Assembly: GCA_964604565.1 (NCBI GenBank)
Contig: CAZRZN010000011.1
Coordinates: 1 to 39,407, forward strand
DNA from: CAZRZN01 sp964604565
Lineage (GTDB): Bacteria; Pseudomonadota; Alphaproteobacteria; Rhodobacterales; Rhodobacteraceae
Length of the DNA stretch: 39,407 nucleotides
Direction of reading: 5' to 3'
Both the position numbers and the translations under genes were made by a program. Below the pieces are notes generated by a model. It ran no database searches. It was not told the origin of the DNA and worked only from the letters and a program-made list of their open reading frames with translations. Each line of letters opens with the position of its first letter. Position 1 is the first letter of the stretch. Below, in pieces: positions 33,325-39,407 of the stretch.

Positions 33325-33344
33325 GATATCCCTTATGACACCGG

Positions 33345-34520
33345 TTACGGCCGCTCCACGCAGAGCGCGACGCCCATTCCACCACCGATGCAAAGCGTGG
33401 CAAGTCCTTTTTTGGCATCGCGCCGCTGCATCTCGAACAGCAATGTGTTCAGGACCCGGGCGCCGGAGGCCCCGATCGGATGGCCGATGGCAATCGCGCC
33501 GCCGTTGACATTCACGATGGACGGGTCCCAACCCATGTCCTTGTTCACGGCGCAGGCTTGTGCGGCAAAAGCTTCGTTGGCCTCGACCAGATCGAGATCT
33601 TCGACCTTCCAGCCTGCCTTTTCCAGCGCCTTGCGCGACGCATGGATCGGACCCACGCCCATGATCGACGGGTCGAGACCTGCCGTTGCATAGGAGGCGA
33701 TCCGCCCGAGCGGTTCAATCCCGCGGCGTTCAGCCTCCACGGCTGACATGAGCAGGGCACCTGCCGCGCCGTCGTTCAGGCCCGAGGCATTCGCAGCGGT
33801 AACCGATCCTTCCGGGGTGAAGGCGGGGCGCAATTTCTGCATGTTTTCAATGGTCGCGCCATGACGGATGTATTCATCCTTGTCGACCACGATGTCGCCC
33901 TTGCGGGACTTGACCGTGAAGGGGATCACCTCGTCGTCGAACTTGCCGGCTTTTTGCGCAGCCTCGGCCTTGTTCTGCGAGGCAAGGGCAAATTCATCCT
34001 GCATCTCACGCGTGATCTGCCATTGATCCGCGACATTTTCCGCGGTCTGGCCCATGTGGTAGCCGTTGAACGCATCCCAAAGACCATCGCGGATCATCGT
34101 GTCGATGTATTTCATGTCACCCATCTTGTGGCCCGCGCGCAGGTGGGCGGCATGCGGAGACAATGTCATGCTTTCCTGTCCGCCGGCGCAGACGATCGAC
34201 GCGTCGCCAAGCATGATGTGCTGCGCACCGAGCGCGACCGCACGGAGGCCGGAACCACATACCTGGTTGATGCCCCATGCGGCGGCTTCTTTGGGCAGGC
34301 CGGCATTGATATGCGCCTGCCGGGCAGGGTTCTGACCCTGTGCGGCGGTCAGAACCTGACCGAGAATGGTCTCGGAGACTTCGTCCTTCGAGACGCCGGC
34401 GCGGGCGACAAGGGCTTCGAGAACGGCGGCGCCAAGATCGTGCGCCGGGGTGCTGGCAAACGAACCGCCAAAGCTTCCGACGGCCGTCCGAGCGGCGCTT
34501 GCGATAACGACGTTGGTCAT
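33345..34520 (-). CDS. phaA: Acetyl-CoA acetyltransferase (beta-ketothiolase)
   Basis: Condenses two acetyl-CoA to acetoacetyl-CoA, first step of polyhydroxybutyrate synthesis. 391 residues from ATG 34520, which has GGAGG upstream; the frame runs 6 codons further but across that ribosome site. Catalytic Cys88 in INQVCGSGLRAV, then the SMSxxPH-like QESMTLSPHAAHL, HPIGASGAR with the active His, and CIGGGMGVALC with the second Cys. The biosynthetic thiolase family is clear. Upstream lies the EAL-domain gene, 171 bp away on the same strand. Confidence 0.96.
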   Translation of the reverse strand: MTNVVIASAARTAVGSFGGSFASTPAHDLGAAVLEALVARAGVSKDEVSETILGQVLTAAQGQNPARQAHINAGLPKEAAAWGINQVCGSGLRAVALGAQHIMLGDASIVCAGGQESMTLSPHAAHLRAGHKMGDMKYIDTMIRDGLWDAFNGYHMGQTAENVADQWQITREMQDEFALASQNKAEAAQKAGKFDDEVIPFTVKSRKGDIVVDKDEYIRHGATIENMQKLRPAFTPEGSVTAANASGLNDGAAGALLMSAVEAERRGIEPLGRIASYATAGLDPSIMGVGPIHASRKALEKAGWKVEDLDLVEANEAFAAQACAVNKDMGWDPSIVNVNGGAIAIGHPIGASGARVLNTLLFEMQRRDAKKGLATLCIGGGMGVALCVERP

Positions 34521-34691
34521 ATGTATTCCTCCAGGCAAGCGGGTGCTTCAATCCGAGACCCGGACCCGCCGGTTGCGAACCCGTCTCTTCCTCACTTGTT
34601 ACAGGGGAAATAACGGAATCGCGAGCGGAGAAGAACCGGACAGGGTGTCTCAGTCAAAGAGACCTGCCAGTTCCGCGTCGATACCGGTAGG

Positions 34692-35522
34692 TCAGCCGAC
34701 CTTTCGCTTGATTTCAAGCGCGCGCCAGGGAGGGTTTACCGTGGGTGCGGCGAACAGGTAACCTTGCAGGCAGTCCAGCCCGAGAGCGGTCAAGCAGTCC
34801 GCGTCGGCCTGGGTCTCGACAAGTTCGGCGACTGTGATCATGTCGAATTGTTTCGCGATCCTGACGAAAGCGCCTACCATCACCTGATGATCCGGGTCCG
34901 AGCTGATGCCGCGGCAGAAATGCCCGTCGATCTTGAGGATTTCAAAGCGGAAGTCCTTGAAATGGCGCAGGGCCGTGTAGCCGGCGCCGAAGTCGTCCAT
35001 GGAAAAGGTGATGCCGCGGCGCTGCAATTCGCTCATGAAGGATCTGACCAGTTCCGGCATCAGTATGGCAGAGCTTTCGGTCACCTCGAGGATAAGCCGT
35101 TCCGCCACGGTCGGATCAGCGTCGATGCCGCGGCGCAGCGTGCGCATCCACTGGCCGTGACCTATGGATCGCACCGACATGTTGATCGATAAACGCAGGC
35201 TTGGAACGCGGGCAAGCTCGGCCAACCCCTGTTCCAGCGCGATACAATCCAGAAGCCGACCGTATTCCGTTTCCTCGACGCTGGCGATGAAGTCCCGGGC
35301 CGGAATCACCTGCCCGGTCTCATCCAGCACGCGAATCAAACCCTCATGGAACGCAACCCGGTCCTGTGCATGCGATTGCATCACGGGCTGAAATGCCAGC
35401 ACGACCTGACTTTGCCGGATTGCGCGGCGCACCATGTTGATGGCGGATGCGTTGCGCGTCACGACCGCATGTCCCTGCGCATTCTGCGCCCCGGTGCCAA
35501 GCGCGGACGAATTGCCTGCCAT
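34692..35522 (-). CDS. EAL-domain protein, probable c-di-GMP phosphodiesterase
   Basis: 276 residues, a stand-alone EAL domain (about 30-270) with a short N-terminus and no GGDEF, sensor or membrane segment. The name-giving motif is altered to H-E60-G-L (usually E-A-L or E-V-L), but the metal and catalytic residues appear complete: Glu60, Asn114 (SINMS), Glu146 (LEVTE), Asp176-Asp177 (DDFGAGY), Lys197 (LKIDG), Glu233 (AELVET) and Gln253 (LQGYLFA). It should therefore be able to hydrolyse c-di-GMP. The ATG has GGAGG upstream. It diverges from rpsD, and phaA lies downstream on the same strand. Confidence 0.92.
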   Translation of the reverse strand: MAGNSSALGTGAQNAQGHAVVTRNASAINMVRRAIRQSQVVLAFQPVMQSHAQDRVAFHEGLIRVLDETGQVIPARDFIASVEETEYGRLLDCIALEQGLAELARVPSLRLSINMSVRSIGHGQWMRTLRRGIDADPTVAERLILEVTESSAILMPELVRSFMSELQRRGITFSMDDFGAGYTALRHFKDFRFEILKIDGHFCRGISSDPDHQVMVGAFVRIAKQFDMITVAELVETQADADCLTALGLDCLQGYLFAAPTVNPPWRALEIKRKVG

Positions 35523-35624
35523 TGTCGCCTCCGTATGCTGATGATGGCAGATTGGGCTCTGAAGGGTAAAAAACTCTTTAATGTTCTTCTTTGGTTCAAA
35601 TTCTTCGCGCTTGCGTCATGCGAC

Positions 35625-35652
35625 TTGACTCGGACTTCGGTCACCGTATAAG
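35625..35652 (+). promoter_or_regulatory. Sigma-70-type promoter of rpsD
   Basis: TTGACT (35625-35630), a 16-bp spacer, and TATAAG (35647-35652) match the housekeeping consensus well and lie in an AT-rich stretch. Transcription would start near 35659, giving an rpsD leader of about 190 nt. Confidence 0.6.
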
Positions 35653-35659
35653 CGCGCAC

Positions 35660-35847
35660 TCATTGGTGTTGGTGGCCCCCGCAAGGGGACTCCTGTCGCC
35701 TCGGCAAGGCCCGGGGAGAGGACAACGCCCTTCATAGTTTGTGGTGTCTTTGGCGCGAAACCCGTCCACAACCCGAGTATTCGCGGGGATGTGGTCGGCG
35801 GGACTGACCGGGAGTTCCACAAACCCACACAAGAAGGAGATCAGACG
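35660..35847 (+). promoter_or_regulatory. Long structured 5' leader of rpsD with competing pairings
   Basis: Hairpins are visible in order: CCCC-GCAA-GGGG near 35678-35690; an outer CTCC...GGAG enclosing GCC...GGC near 35691-35717; then GTTTGTGG (35737-35744). The last segment can pair perfectly with CCACAAAC (35817-35824) just before the ribosome site, or less fully with CCACAAC (35766-35772). GGTC/GACC and GTGG/CCAC pairs also fall at 35791-35820. The competing helices suggest a translation switch such as ribosomal-protein feedback. I recognise no known riboswitch or RNA family. Confidence 0.5.
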
Positions 35848-36468
35848 GTGACCAAACGCACCTCTGCCAAGCACAAGATCGACCGCCGTATGGGCGAAAA
35901 CATCTGGGGTCGCCCCAAGTCGCCCGTGAACCGCCGTGAATACGGACCCGGGCAGCACGGCCAGCGCCGCAAACAGAAAATTTCCGACTTTGGTCTTCAG
36001 CTCCGTGCGAAACAGAAGCTGAAGGGCTACTACGGTGACCTTACCGAAAAACAGTTCCGCCGCATCTTCGCCGAGGCTGAGCGCATGAAAGGCGATACGG
36101 GCGAGATCCTGATCGGCCTGCTGGAGCGTCGCCTCGACGCAGTCGTGTATCGCGCGAAATTCGTGCCGACAGTCTTTGCTGCCCGCCAGTTCGTCAACCA
36201 CGGGCATGTGTTGGTGAACGGCAAGCGCGTGAACATCCCGTCCTATCGCGTGAAAGAAGGCGATGTTATCGAGGTCCGCGAGAAATCCAAACAGCTCGCC
36301 GTCCTGCTGGAAGCCACCCAGTTGGCAGAGCGTGACGTTCCGGATTACATCGATGCCGATCACTCAAAGATGTCAGCGACCTTCGTGCGGGCGCCGGGCT
36401 TGTCTGACGTGCCCTATCCGGTGATCATGGAACCGAACCTGGTCATCGAATTTTACGCACAGAACTGA
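35848..36468 (+). CDS. rpsD: 30S ribosomal protein S4
   Basis: Primary 16S rRNA-binding protein and assembly initiator, 206 residues, the alphaproteobacterial length. GTG 35848 with an AAGGAGA site is chosen; the frame is open upstream, but the protein begins TKRTSAKHKIDRRMGENIWG as in relatives. The GPGQHGQRRKQKISDFGLQL motif follows. The S4 RNA-binding domain (about 96-160) includes RRLDAVVYRAKFVPTVFAAR and FVNHGHVLVNGKRVNIPSYR. Ends MEPNLVIEFYAQN. It is a single-gene unit here, not in the alpha ribosomal operon, with its own leader and terminator. Confidence 0.97.
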   Translation: MTKRTSAKHKIDRRMGENIWGRPKSPVNRREYGPGQHGQRRKQKISDFGLQLRAKQKLKGYYGDLTEKQFRRIFAEAERMKGDTGEILIGLLERRLDAVVYRAKFVPTVFAARQFVNHGHVLVNGKRVNIPSYRVKEGDVIEVREKSKQLAVLLEATQLAERDVPDYIDADHSKMSATFVRAPGLSDVPYPVIMEPNLVIEFYAQN

Positions 36469-36506
36469 TATCCAGCGGCGTCTTGCCCGCAGGTTCACAG
36501 AATACA

Positions 36507-36533
36507 GGGCCGTCCAGAGGGGCGGCCCTTTTT
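36507..36533 (+). terminator. Rho-independent terminator of rpsD
   Basis: GGGCCGTCC (36507-36515) pairs with GGGCGGCCC (36520-36528), nine pairs with one G-T, over a 4-nt loop, and is followed by five T. It lies 39 nt past the rpsD stop. Confidence 0.85.
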
Positions 36534-36788
36534 GGTTGTCCAAGCCGGCATGCCATCGTGCGCCAGATGGAAAAGGCAAAGCCTCGTCTCTTACATGGAT
36601 GAGCAAAGGTTCCGAGAGCGCGACACGAGCCGGCGCCTATCCGCAGCGGCGGGGCCGAAGACAACGTAGCGCGCAGGGCCGGACGGCTTCTTTTATGAAT
36701 CGCGTTCCCGCAAACGATGACGCCGCGCCCTGAAGAGCGCGGCGGTCATATTTCCCAGTCATGACGTCACCTGGGCGTGGAAGTCAGA
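36534..36788. other. Intergenic region between the rpsD terminator and the DUF1127 gene
   Basis: No supported gene. A 65-codon frame (36536-36733, ending NRVPANDDAAP) has a random-looking arginine-rich composition and no clear ribosome site. A perfect 8-bp hairpin, CGCCGCGC (36721-36728) with GCGCGGCG (36737-36744), could help end the minus-strand DUF1127 transcript but lacks a T-run. Confidence 0.45.
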
Positions 36789-37004
36789 TCAGATGAAAAA
36801 ACGGTCGCGAAAGACGTAACGCACGATATCCGTTCGTTGCAGGCCCATCTTGCTCAGGCTCTCATCAGAGAGCGCGTTGAGCCGATCAACCTCATTTATC
36901 CGGCCATTGGCCTCGCCAATCGCGGCCAGGCCATCGAATAGTGCATCGAAGAAAGTCGCAAAGATGTTCTCGCGTGGTGCGTGGGTGCTGTGCATATGTG
37001 CCAT
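36789..37004 (-). CDS. DUF1127 family small protein
   Basis: 71 residues from ATG 37004 (AGGAG 7 nt upstream; an in-frame start at 37019 precedes that site and is rejected). The C-terminal RINEVDRLNALSDESLSKMG with LQRTDIVRYVFRDRF is the DUF1127/YjiS-like motif (L-x-x-L-S-D-x-x-L-x-x-x-G-L-x-R-x-x-I). Arginine-rich DUF1127 proteins in alphaproteobacteria have been linked to phosphate and carbon metabolism and to small-RNA-bearing transcripts. This one has a longer N-terminus, and its exact role is unknown. Confidence 0.82.
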   Translation of the reverse strand: MAHMHSTHAPRENIFATFFDALFDGLAAIGEANGRINEVDRLNALSDESLSKMGLQRTDIVRYVFRDRFFI

Positions 37005-37362
37005 AACAGGGCTCCTCATTGCAGGAATGGGCTCCTCCCCTTGGTGATGAAGCTATGTCTTGCTGCGGTGCAGCGCCAGTAGACTATGCGCATAGCCGCA
37101 TCCGACCGAGCGCATGGCTGCTCACCTGTCTCGCAGACACAGGCCCGACCTGATTATGTCGGGCAGGGCAAATGCGACCGACCCGAATGCGCCGAAGCCG
37201 GAAAGCGCAGAGTTTCTGAAAAACCCGCCACTGTCTTCGCCGCAAGGCCCCTAGCGAATTTGTCTCCAAAGACCTGTGGCGCACCGTTTGATCGTTCAAC
37301 AAGATCTTGATCTGGCGGGGCAACCCCGACATGGTCCGGCAATCCGATTGAAGGACCTGATC
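37005..37362. other. 358-bp divergent intergenic region
   Basis: Promoters of the DUF1127 gene (minus) and of the small secreted protein gene (plus) must lie here. Visible features: a perfect 7-bp hairpin GCCCGAC (37143-37149) with GTCGGGC (37158-37164) over an 8-nt loop, and a TTGA-TCGT-TCAA palindrome near 37287-37298 followed by AGATCTTGATCT. The palindrome resembles an FNR box but is 2 bp too short. Minus-strand frames of 62-147 codons crossing this region run into the secreted-protein gene in antisense and are not credible. Confidence 0.45.
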
Positions 37363-37647
37363 ATGAGATACGCCACAAGTCTCGTTTCCATTCTGGCGAC
37401 AAGCGGCGCCGTCTTGGCAGAGGAACGTGAAACAAATCAGGCTGTCTGCTATTACTCGGATACCGGCGTTTTCGAGGACACGGAACTCAGCTTTCCCGTG
37501 GATGGCGTGCCTGCGACCTACAGCCATTCACGGATGGATTCGCCTGACGGGTACATCTACCAATTCTATGTGCCCCTCAGGGGTGGCAATTGGGACTGTC
37601 CTTCAAATCTGAATGTCGTTGGTGACGTGAACCCCAATTGGGATTGA
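37363..37647 (+). CDS. Small secreted protein of unknown function
   Basis: 94 residues. ATG 37363 has AAGGA 8 nt upstream. Signal peptide MRYATSLVSILATSGAVLA with cleavage near VLA/EER. The mature part is about 74 residues and rich in aromatic residues, with two cysteines (VCYYSDTG and NWDCPSN) that could form a disulfide across a small beta-structured domain. It ends NPNWD. I recognise no family. It stands alone between a DUF1127 gene and the convergent peptide-binding-protein gene. Confidence 0.72.
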   Translation: MRYATSLVSILATSGAVLAEERETNQAVCYYSDTGVFEDTELSFPVDGVPATYSHSRMDSPDGYIYQFYVPLRGGNWDCPSNLNVVGDVNPNWD

Positions 37648-37797
37648 TACCCGGCGGCAGGTCGACGGGTGGCAGCCCCGTTTCCGATGGGCACAACCTG
37701 TGCAAATGTCCGATTGATCCACGCATGTCGAACTATCGGTTGCTTTCGCAGCCTGCCAGAAACCCGTGGTCTGACCCATCGAAGCGTCGTGGGGGGA

Positions 37798-37832
37798 CCG
37801 TCTGTCTGCACATATCCGGCGCAGACAGACGG
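37798..37832 (-). terminator. Perfect 12-bp hairpin after the second peptide-binding-protein gene
   Basis: CCGTCTGTCTGC (37798-37809) and GCAGACAGACGG (37821-37832) are exact reverse complements with an 11-nt loop. It begins 18 nt past the binding-protein stop on the minus strand. No T-run follows (TCCCCCC). The convergent secreted-protein gene ends 150 bp further on, so this is the likely 3' end of the transporter transcript. Confidence 0.65.
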
Positions 37833-37850
37833 AGAGGGGGCCGTCAGCCG

Positions 37851-39407
37851 TCAGGCTGCATAGCCAAGTTTGGTGACATGGATTTCAAAGGTCGGATGCA
37901 TTTCGGCACCGACGACATTCTCCCTGTGGTGACGATAGATCGACCGCCAATAGGGCTGGATGATGACGCCTTCATCCTGCATGATCTGTTCCAGCTTTGC
38001 CATGACTGTCCGCCGCTCGTCAGCGTCGGCGATTGCCAGCGCCTCTGCCAGCGCCGCATCGAATTCCGCGTTTGAAAAGGCGGTTTCATTCCAAGGCTCG
38101 CCAGAGCGGTAGGCCAGCGCGAGAACCTGAACGCCAAGCGGACGTTGCGCCCAGTCGGTGGCCGAGAACGGGTATTTTGCCCAGTCGTTCCAGAAGGTCG
38201 AACCGGGAAGCACCGTCCGCCTCACGTTGAAGCCCGCGTCGCGCAACATTGCGGCGGCGGCATCACTGGTATTCTTGCGCCATGTGTCATCGATGGATAT
38301 CAGCTCGTGCTCGAAGTCCATCATCCCCGCCTCTTCCATGAGCGCCGCCGCGCCTTCCGGATCATAGGCGGGCGGTGGCAGCTCCGCATATTCGGGGTGG
38401 ATGGGCGAGACGTGATGATTTTCGGCGACGCGCCCATTGTCGGAAAAGCCCAGTTCCAGCAGCACGGCATTGTCCACCGCCATGGCGAGTGCGCGGCGCA
38501 CCCGAGCGTCCGCATAGGGTTGCATACCGTTGACCTCGGCGGCTTGGTTCGGGCGTATGACCACCGTGTTCGCGGTCACCGCCTCGGATTTCGTCCAGCC
38601 GATCCCGTCAAGCATCAGGATGAAATCGCCGAGCGACTCGTATATCATGTCGACTTCGTCGGAATCGACGGCGGCCACAATGGATGCCTGATCGGTGCCG
38701 AAGTCGATATACTCGATGCGGTCAAGGTAAGCACCTTCTCCCCACCAATCGTGATCCTCGTTTTTGACCAGCACCGCTTTCACGCCGACTTCGAATTCGC
38801 CAGGCAGGTAGGGTCCGGTGCCGATGGGATCGGTCAGCGGGTCGCCGCCAAAACTTTGATGGACGATGGCCGCCGGATAGTCTGAAAAGCCTGCGATCAA
38901 CGTAATGTCGGGCTGGTTCAAAGTAAGTTTGACAGTGCTGTCATCGACCACAGTGATTGCGCCGTCGCGGGCCTCTCCGGTCTCTGGGTCCACCAGCGAT
39001 CCCATCCGCGATGCCATGGAATTTCCCTCCACGGCGGTTTCGCACCAGCGGGATATGTTGAAGGCGACATCCTCGGCCGTGAAGGGGTCCCCATTGTTCC
39101 AGTTCACCCCCGGCCGCACCTTCAGCGTGTATTCGGTTGCGTCCTCATTGACCTCCCAGCTTTCCAGCAGCATCGGGGCAAAACTGCCGTCGGTCTGGTA
39201 TTCGACCAGATATTCCAGATAGCCACGCGTGAAATTCGACATCTGCGGCCAGTCATAGGTCCGCGAATCCTTAAGTGCTTTTACCGTCGATTCAATGCGA
39301 AGGGTGCCACCGGCCTGCGCGTGTGCCGCCGCCTGTGCCGGCCGGGACAGACCCAGTAAGCCGTAGGCCGCGGTGGCCGTCACGCCAAGGGAGGTTGCGC
39401 GCGTCAG
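37851..39407 (-). CDS. Peptide-type ABC transporter substrate-binding protein (5' end outside window)
   Basis: Family-5 periplasmic binding protein; at least 518 residues are in the window and the frame is open to the right edge. A GTG at 39383 is not the start, because the codons before it (LTRATSLG) continue a hydrophobic, alanine-rich signal region (GLLGLSRPAQAAAHA) typical of a Tat- or Sec-exported lipidless receptor. Motifs: GGTLRIESTVKALKDSRTYD, LKVRPGVNWNNGDPFTAEDVA, DPIGTGPYLPGEFEVG, VRRALAMAVDNAVLLELG, and near the C-terminus IMQDEGVIIQPYWRSIYRHH. It differs clearly from the binding protein at 1269-2864 and so serves a different importer, whose other genes lie outside the window. Substrate unknown. 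Confidence 0.92.
   Translation of the reverse strand: MTRATSLGVTATAAYGLLGLSRPAQAAAHAQAGGTLRIESTVKALKDSRTYDWPQMSNFTRGYLEYLVEYQTDGSFAPMLLESWEVNEDATEYTLKVRPGVNWNNGDPFTAEDVAFNISRWCETAVEGNSMASRMGSLVDPETGEARDGAITVVDDSTVKLTLNQPDITLIAGFSDYPAAIVHQSFGGDPLTDPIGTGPYLPGEFEVGVKAVLVKNEDHDWWGEGAYLDRIEYIDFGTDQASIVAAVDSDEVDMIYESLGDFILMLDGIGWTKSEAVTANTVVIRPNQAAEVNGMQPYADARVRRALAMAVDNAVLLELGFSDNGRVAENHHVSPIHPEYAELPPPAYDPEGAAALMEEAGMMDFEHELISIDDTWRKNTSDAAAAMLRDAGFNVRRTVLPGSTFWNDWAKYPFSATDWAQRPLGVQVLALAYRSGEPWNETAFSNAEFDAALAEALAIADADERRTVMAKLEQIMQDEGVIIQPYWRSIYRHHRENVVGAEMHPTFEIHVTKLGYAA

Larger units (their letters stand above)
35523..35847. other. 325-bp divergent region: EAL-gene promoter, rpsD promoter and rpsD leader
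   Basis: The left third (35523-35620) is AT-rich and should contain the EAL-gene promoter on the minus strand. The rpsD promoter (35625-35652) and the long structured rpsD leader (about 35660-35847) fill the rest and are listed separately. No protein gene is seen. Confidence 0.7.

Noticed and set aside
36536..36733. 65-codon frame after rpsD ending NRVPANDDAAP
   Set aside because: It starts on the rpsD terminator, lacks a ribosome site and is low-complexity; not supported, though its last codons look faintly protein-like.
37130..37260. Possible riboswitch upstream of the secreted-protein gene
   Set aside because: There is a hairpin and some paired segments, but no core of the cobalamin, TPP, SAM or glycine riboswitches could be matched by eye.
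37287..37298. TTGA-TCGT-TCAA as an FNR box
   Set aside because: The FNR consensus is TTGAT-N4-ATCAA (14 bp); this palindrome is 12 bp with the wrong spacing.
37084..37527. 147-codon minus-strand frame
   Set aside because: Overlaps the secreted-protein gene in antisense; the plus-strand gene has a signal peptide and a ribosome site.

Overview
This window looks like chromosomal DNA from a marine-type alphaproteobacterium of the family Rhodobacteraceae (Roseobacter group). The basis is high GC content, an FnrL-type regulator with the C-x2-C-x7-C cluster motif, a 44-residue aa3 oxidase subunit IV, a decaprenyl-type polyprenyl diphosphate synthase (ubiquinone-10), a phaA-phaB polyhydroxybutyrate pair, ETF-ubiquinone oxidoreductase, frequent GTG/TTG starts and small palindromic intergenic repeats. 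I see no rRNA, tRNA, CRISPR array, prophage or intact insertion sequence. Species cannot be fixed from the sequence alone.

Layout. (1) 1-4960, minus strand: a gamma-glutamyltransferase gene, then a dipeptide-type ABC importer (binding protein, DppB-like permease, start of a DppC-like permease cut by the window edge). (2) 5378-8952, plus: an FnrL-like Fe-S regulator followed by an NMT1/SsuA-type ABC importer (binding protein, ATPase, permease). (3) 9188-12834, plus: a BadF-family amino-sugar kinase overlapping nagA, a terminator, a tiny zinc-ribbon membrane protein and an MltB-type lytic transglycosylase lipoprotein; together these suggest amino-sugar or murein salvage. (4) 12871-16673: a Sua5-type tRNA-modification enzyme (minus) divergent from an acyl-CoA dehydrogenase and MBL-fold hydrolase pair. 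(5) 16800-17595: oxidase subunit IV and an odd lipoprotein. (6) 17625-18664, minus: AzlC/AzlD amino-acid exporter. (7) 18712-22894, plus: tightly packed molybdenum-cofactor operon fdhD-mobA-mobB-moeA, in which MoeA carries an extra N-terminal domain of about 300 residues. (8) 23239-24725, minus: greA and a membrane protein. (9) 25066-29427, plus: ETF-QO, a secreted TPR protein and ispE. (10) 29674-31999: polyprenyl diphosphate synthase (minus) divergent from a DUF2007 protein, an N6-adenine methyltransferase and a DUF465 protein. (11) 32452-35522, minus: EAL-domain protein, phaA, phaB. (12) 35848-39407: rpsD with a long structured leader, a DUF1127 protein, a small secreted protein, and a second peptide-ABC binding protein running off the right edge.

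Most of the window is ordinary core and transport metabolism. The least ordinary items are a 108-bp MITE-like inverted-repeat element whose first bases are the stop codon of the DUF465 gene, the MoeA fusion, mutually exclusive pairings in the rpsD leader, a perfect hairpin just after the stop codon of each of the three ABC binding-protein genes, and a lipoprotein with a possible permuted papain-like His/Cys pair beside the oxidase subunit gene.
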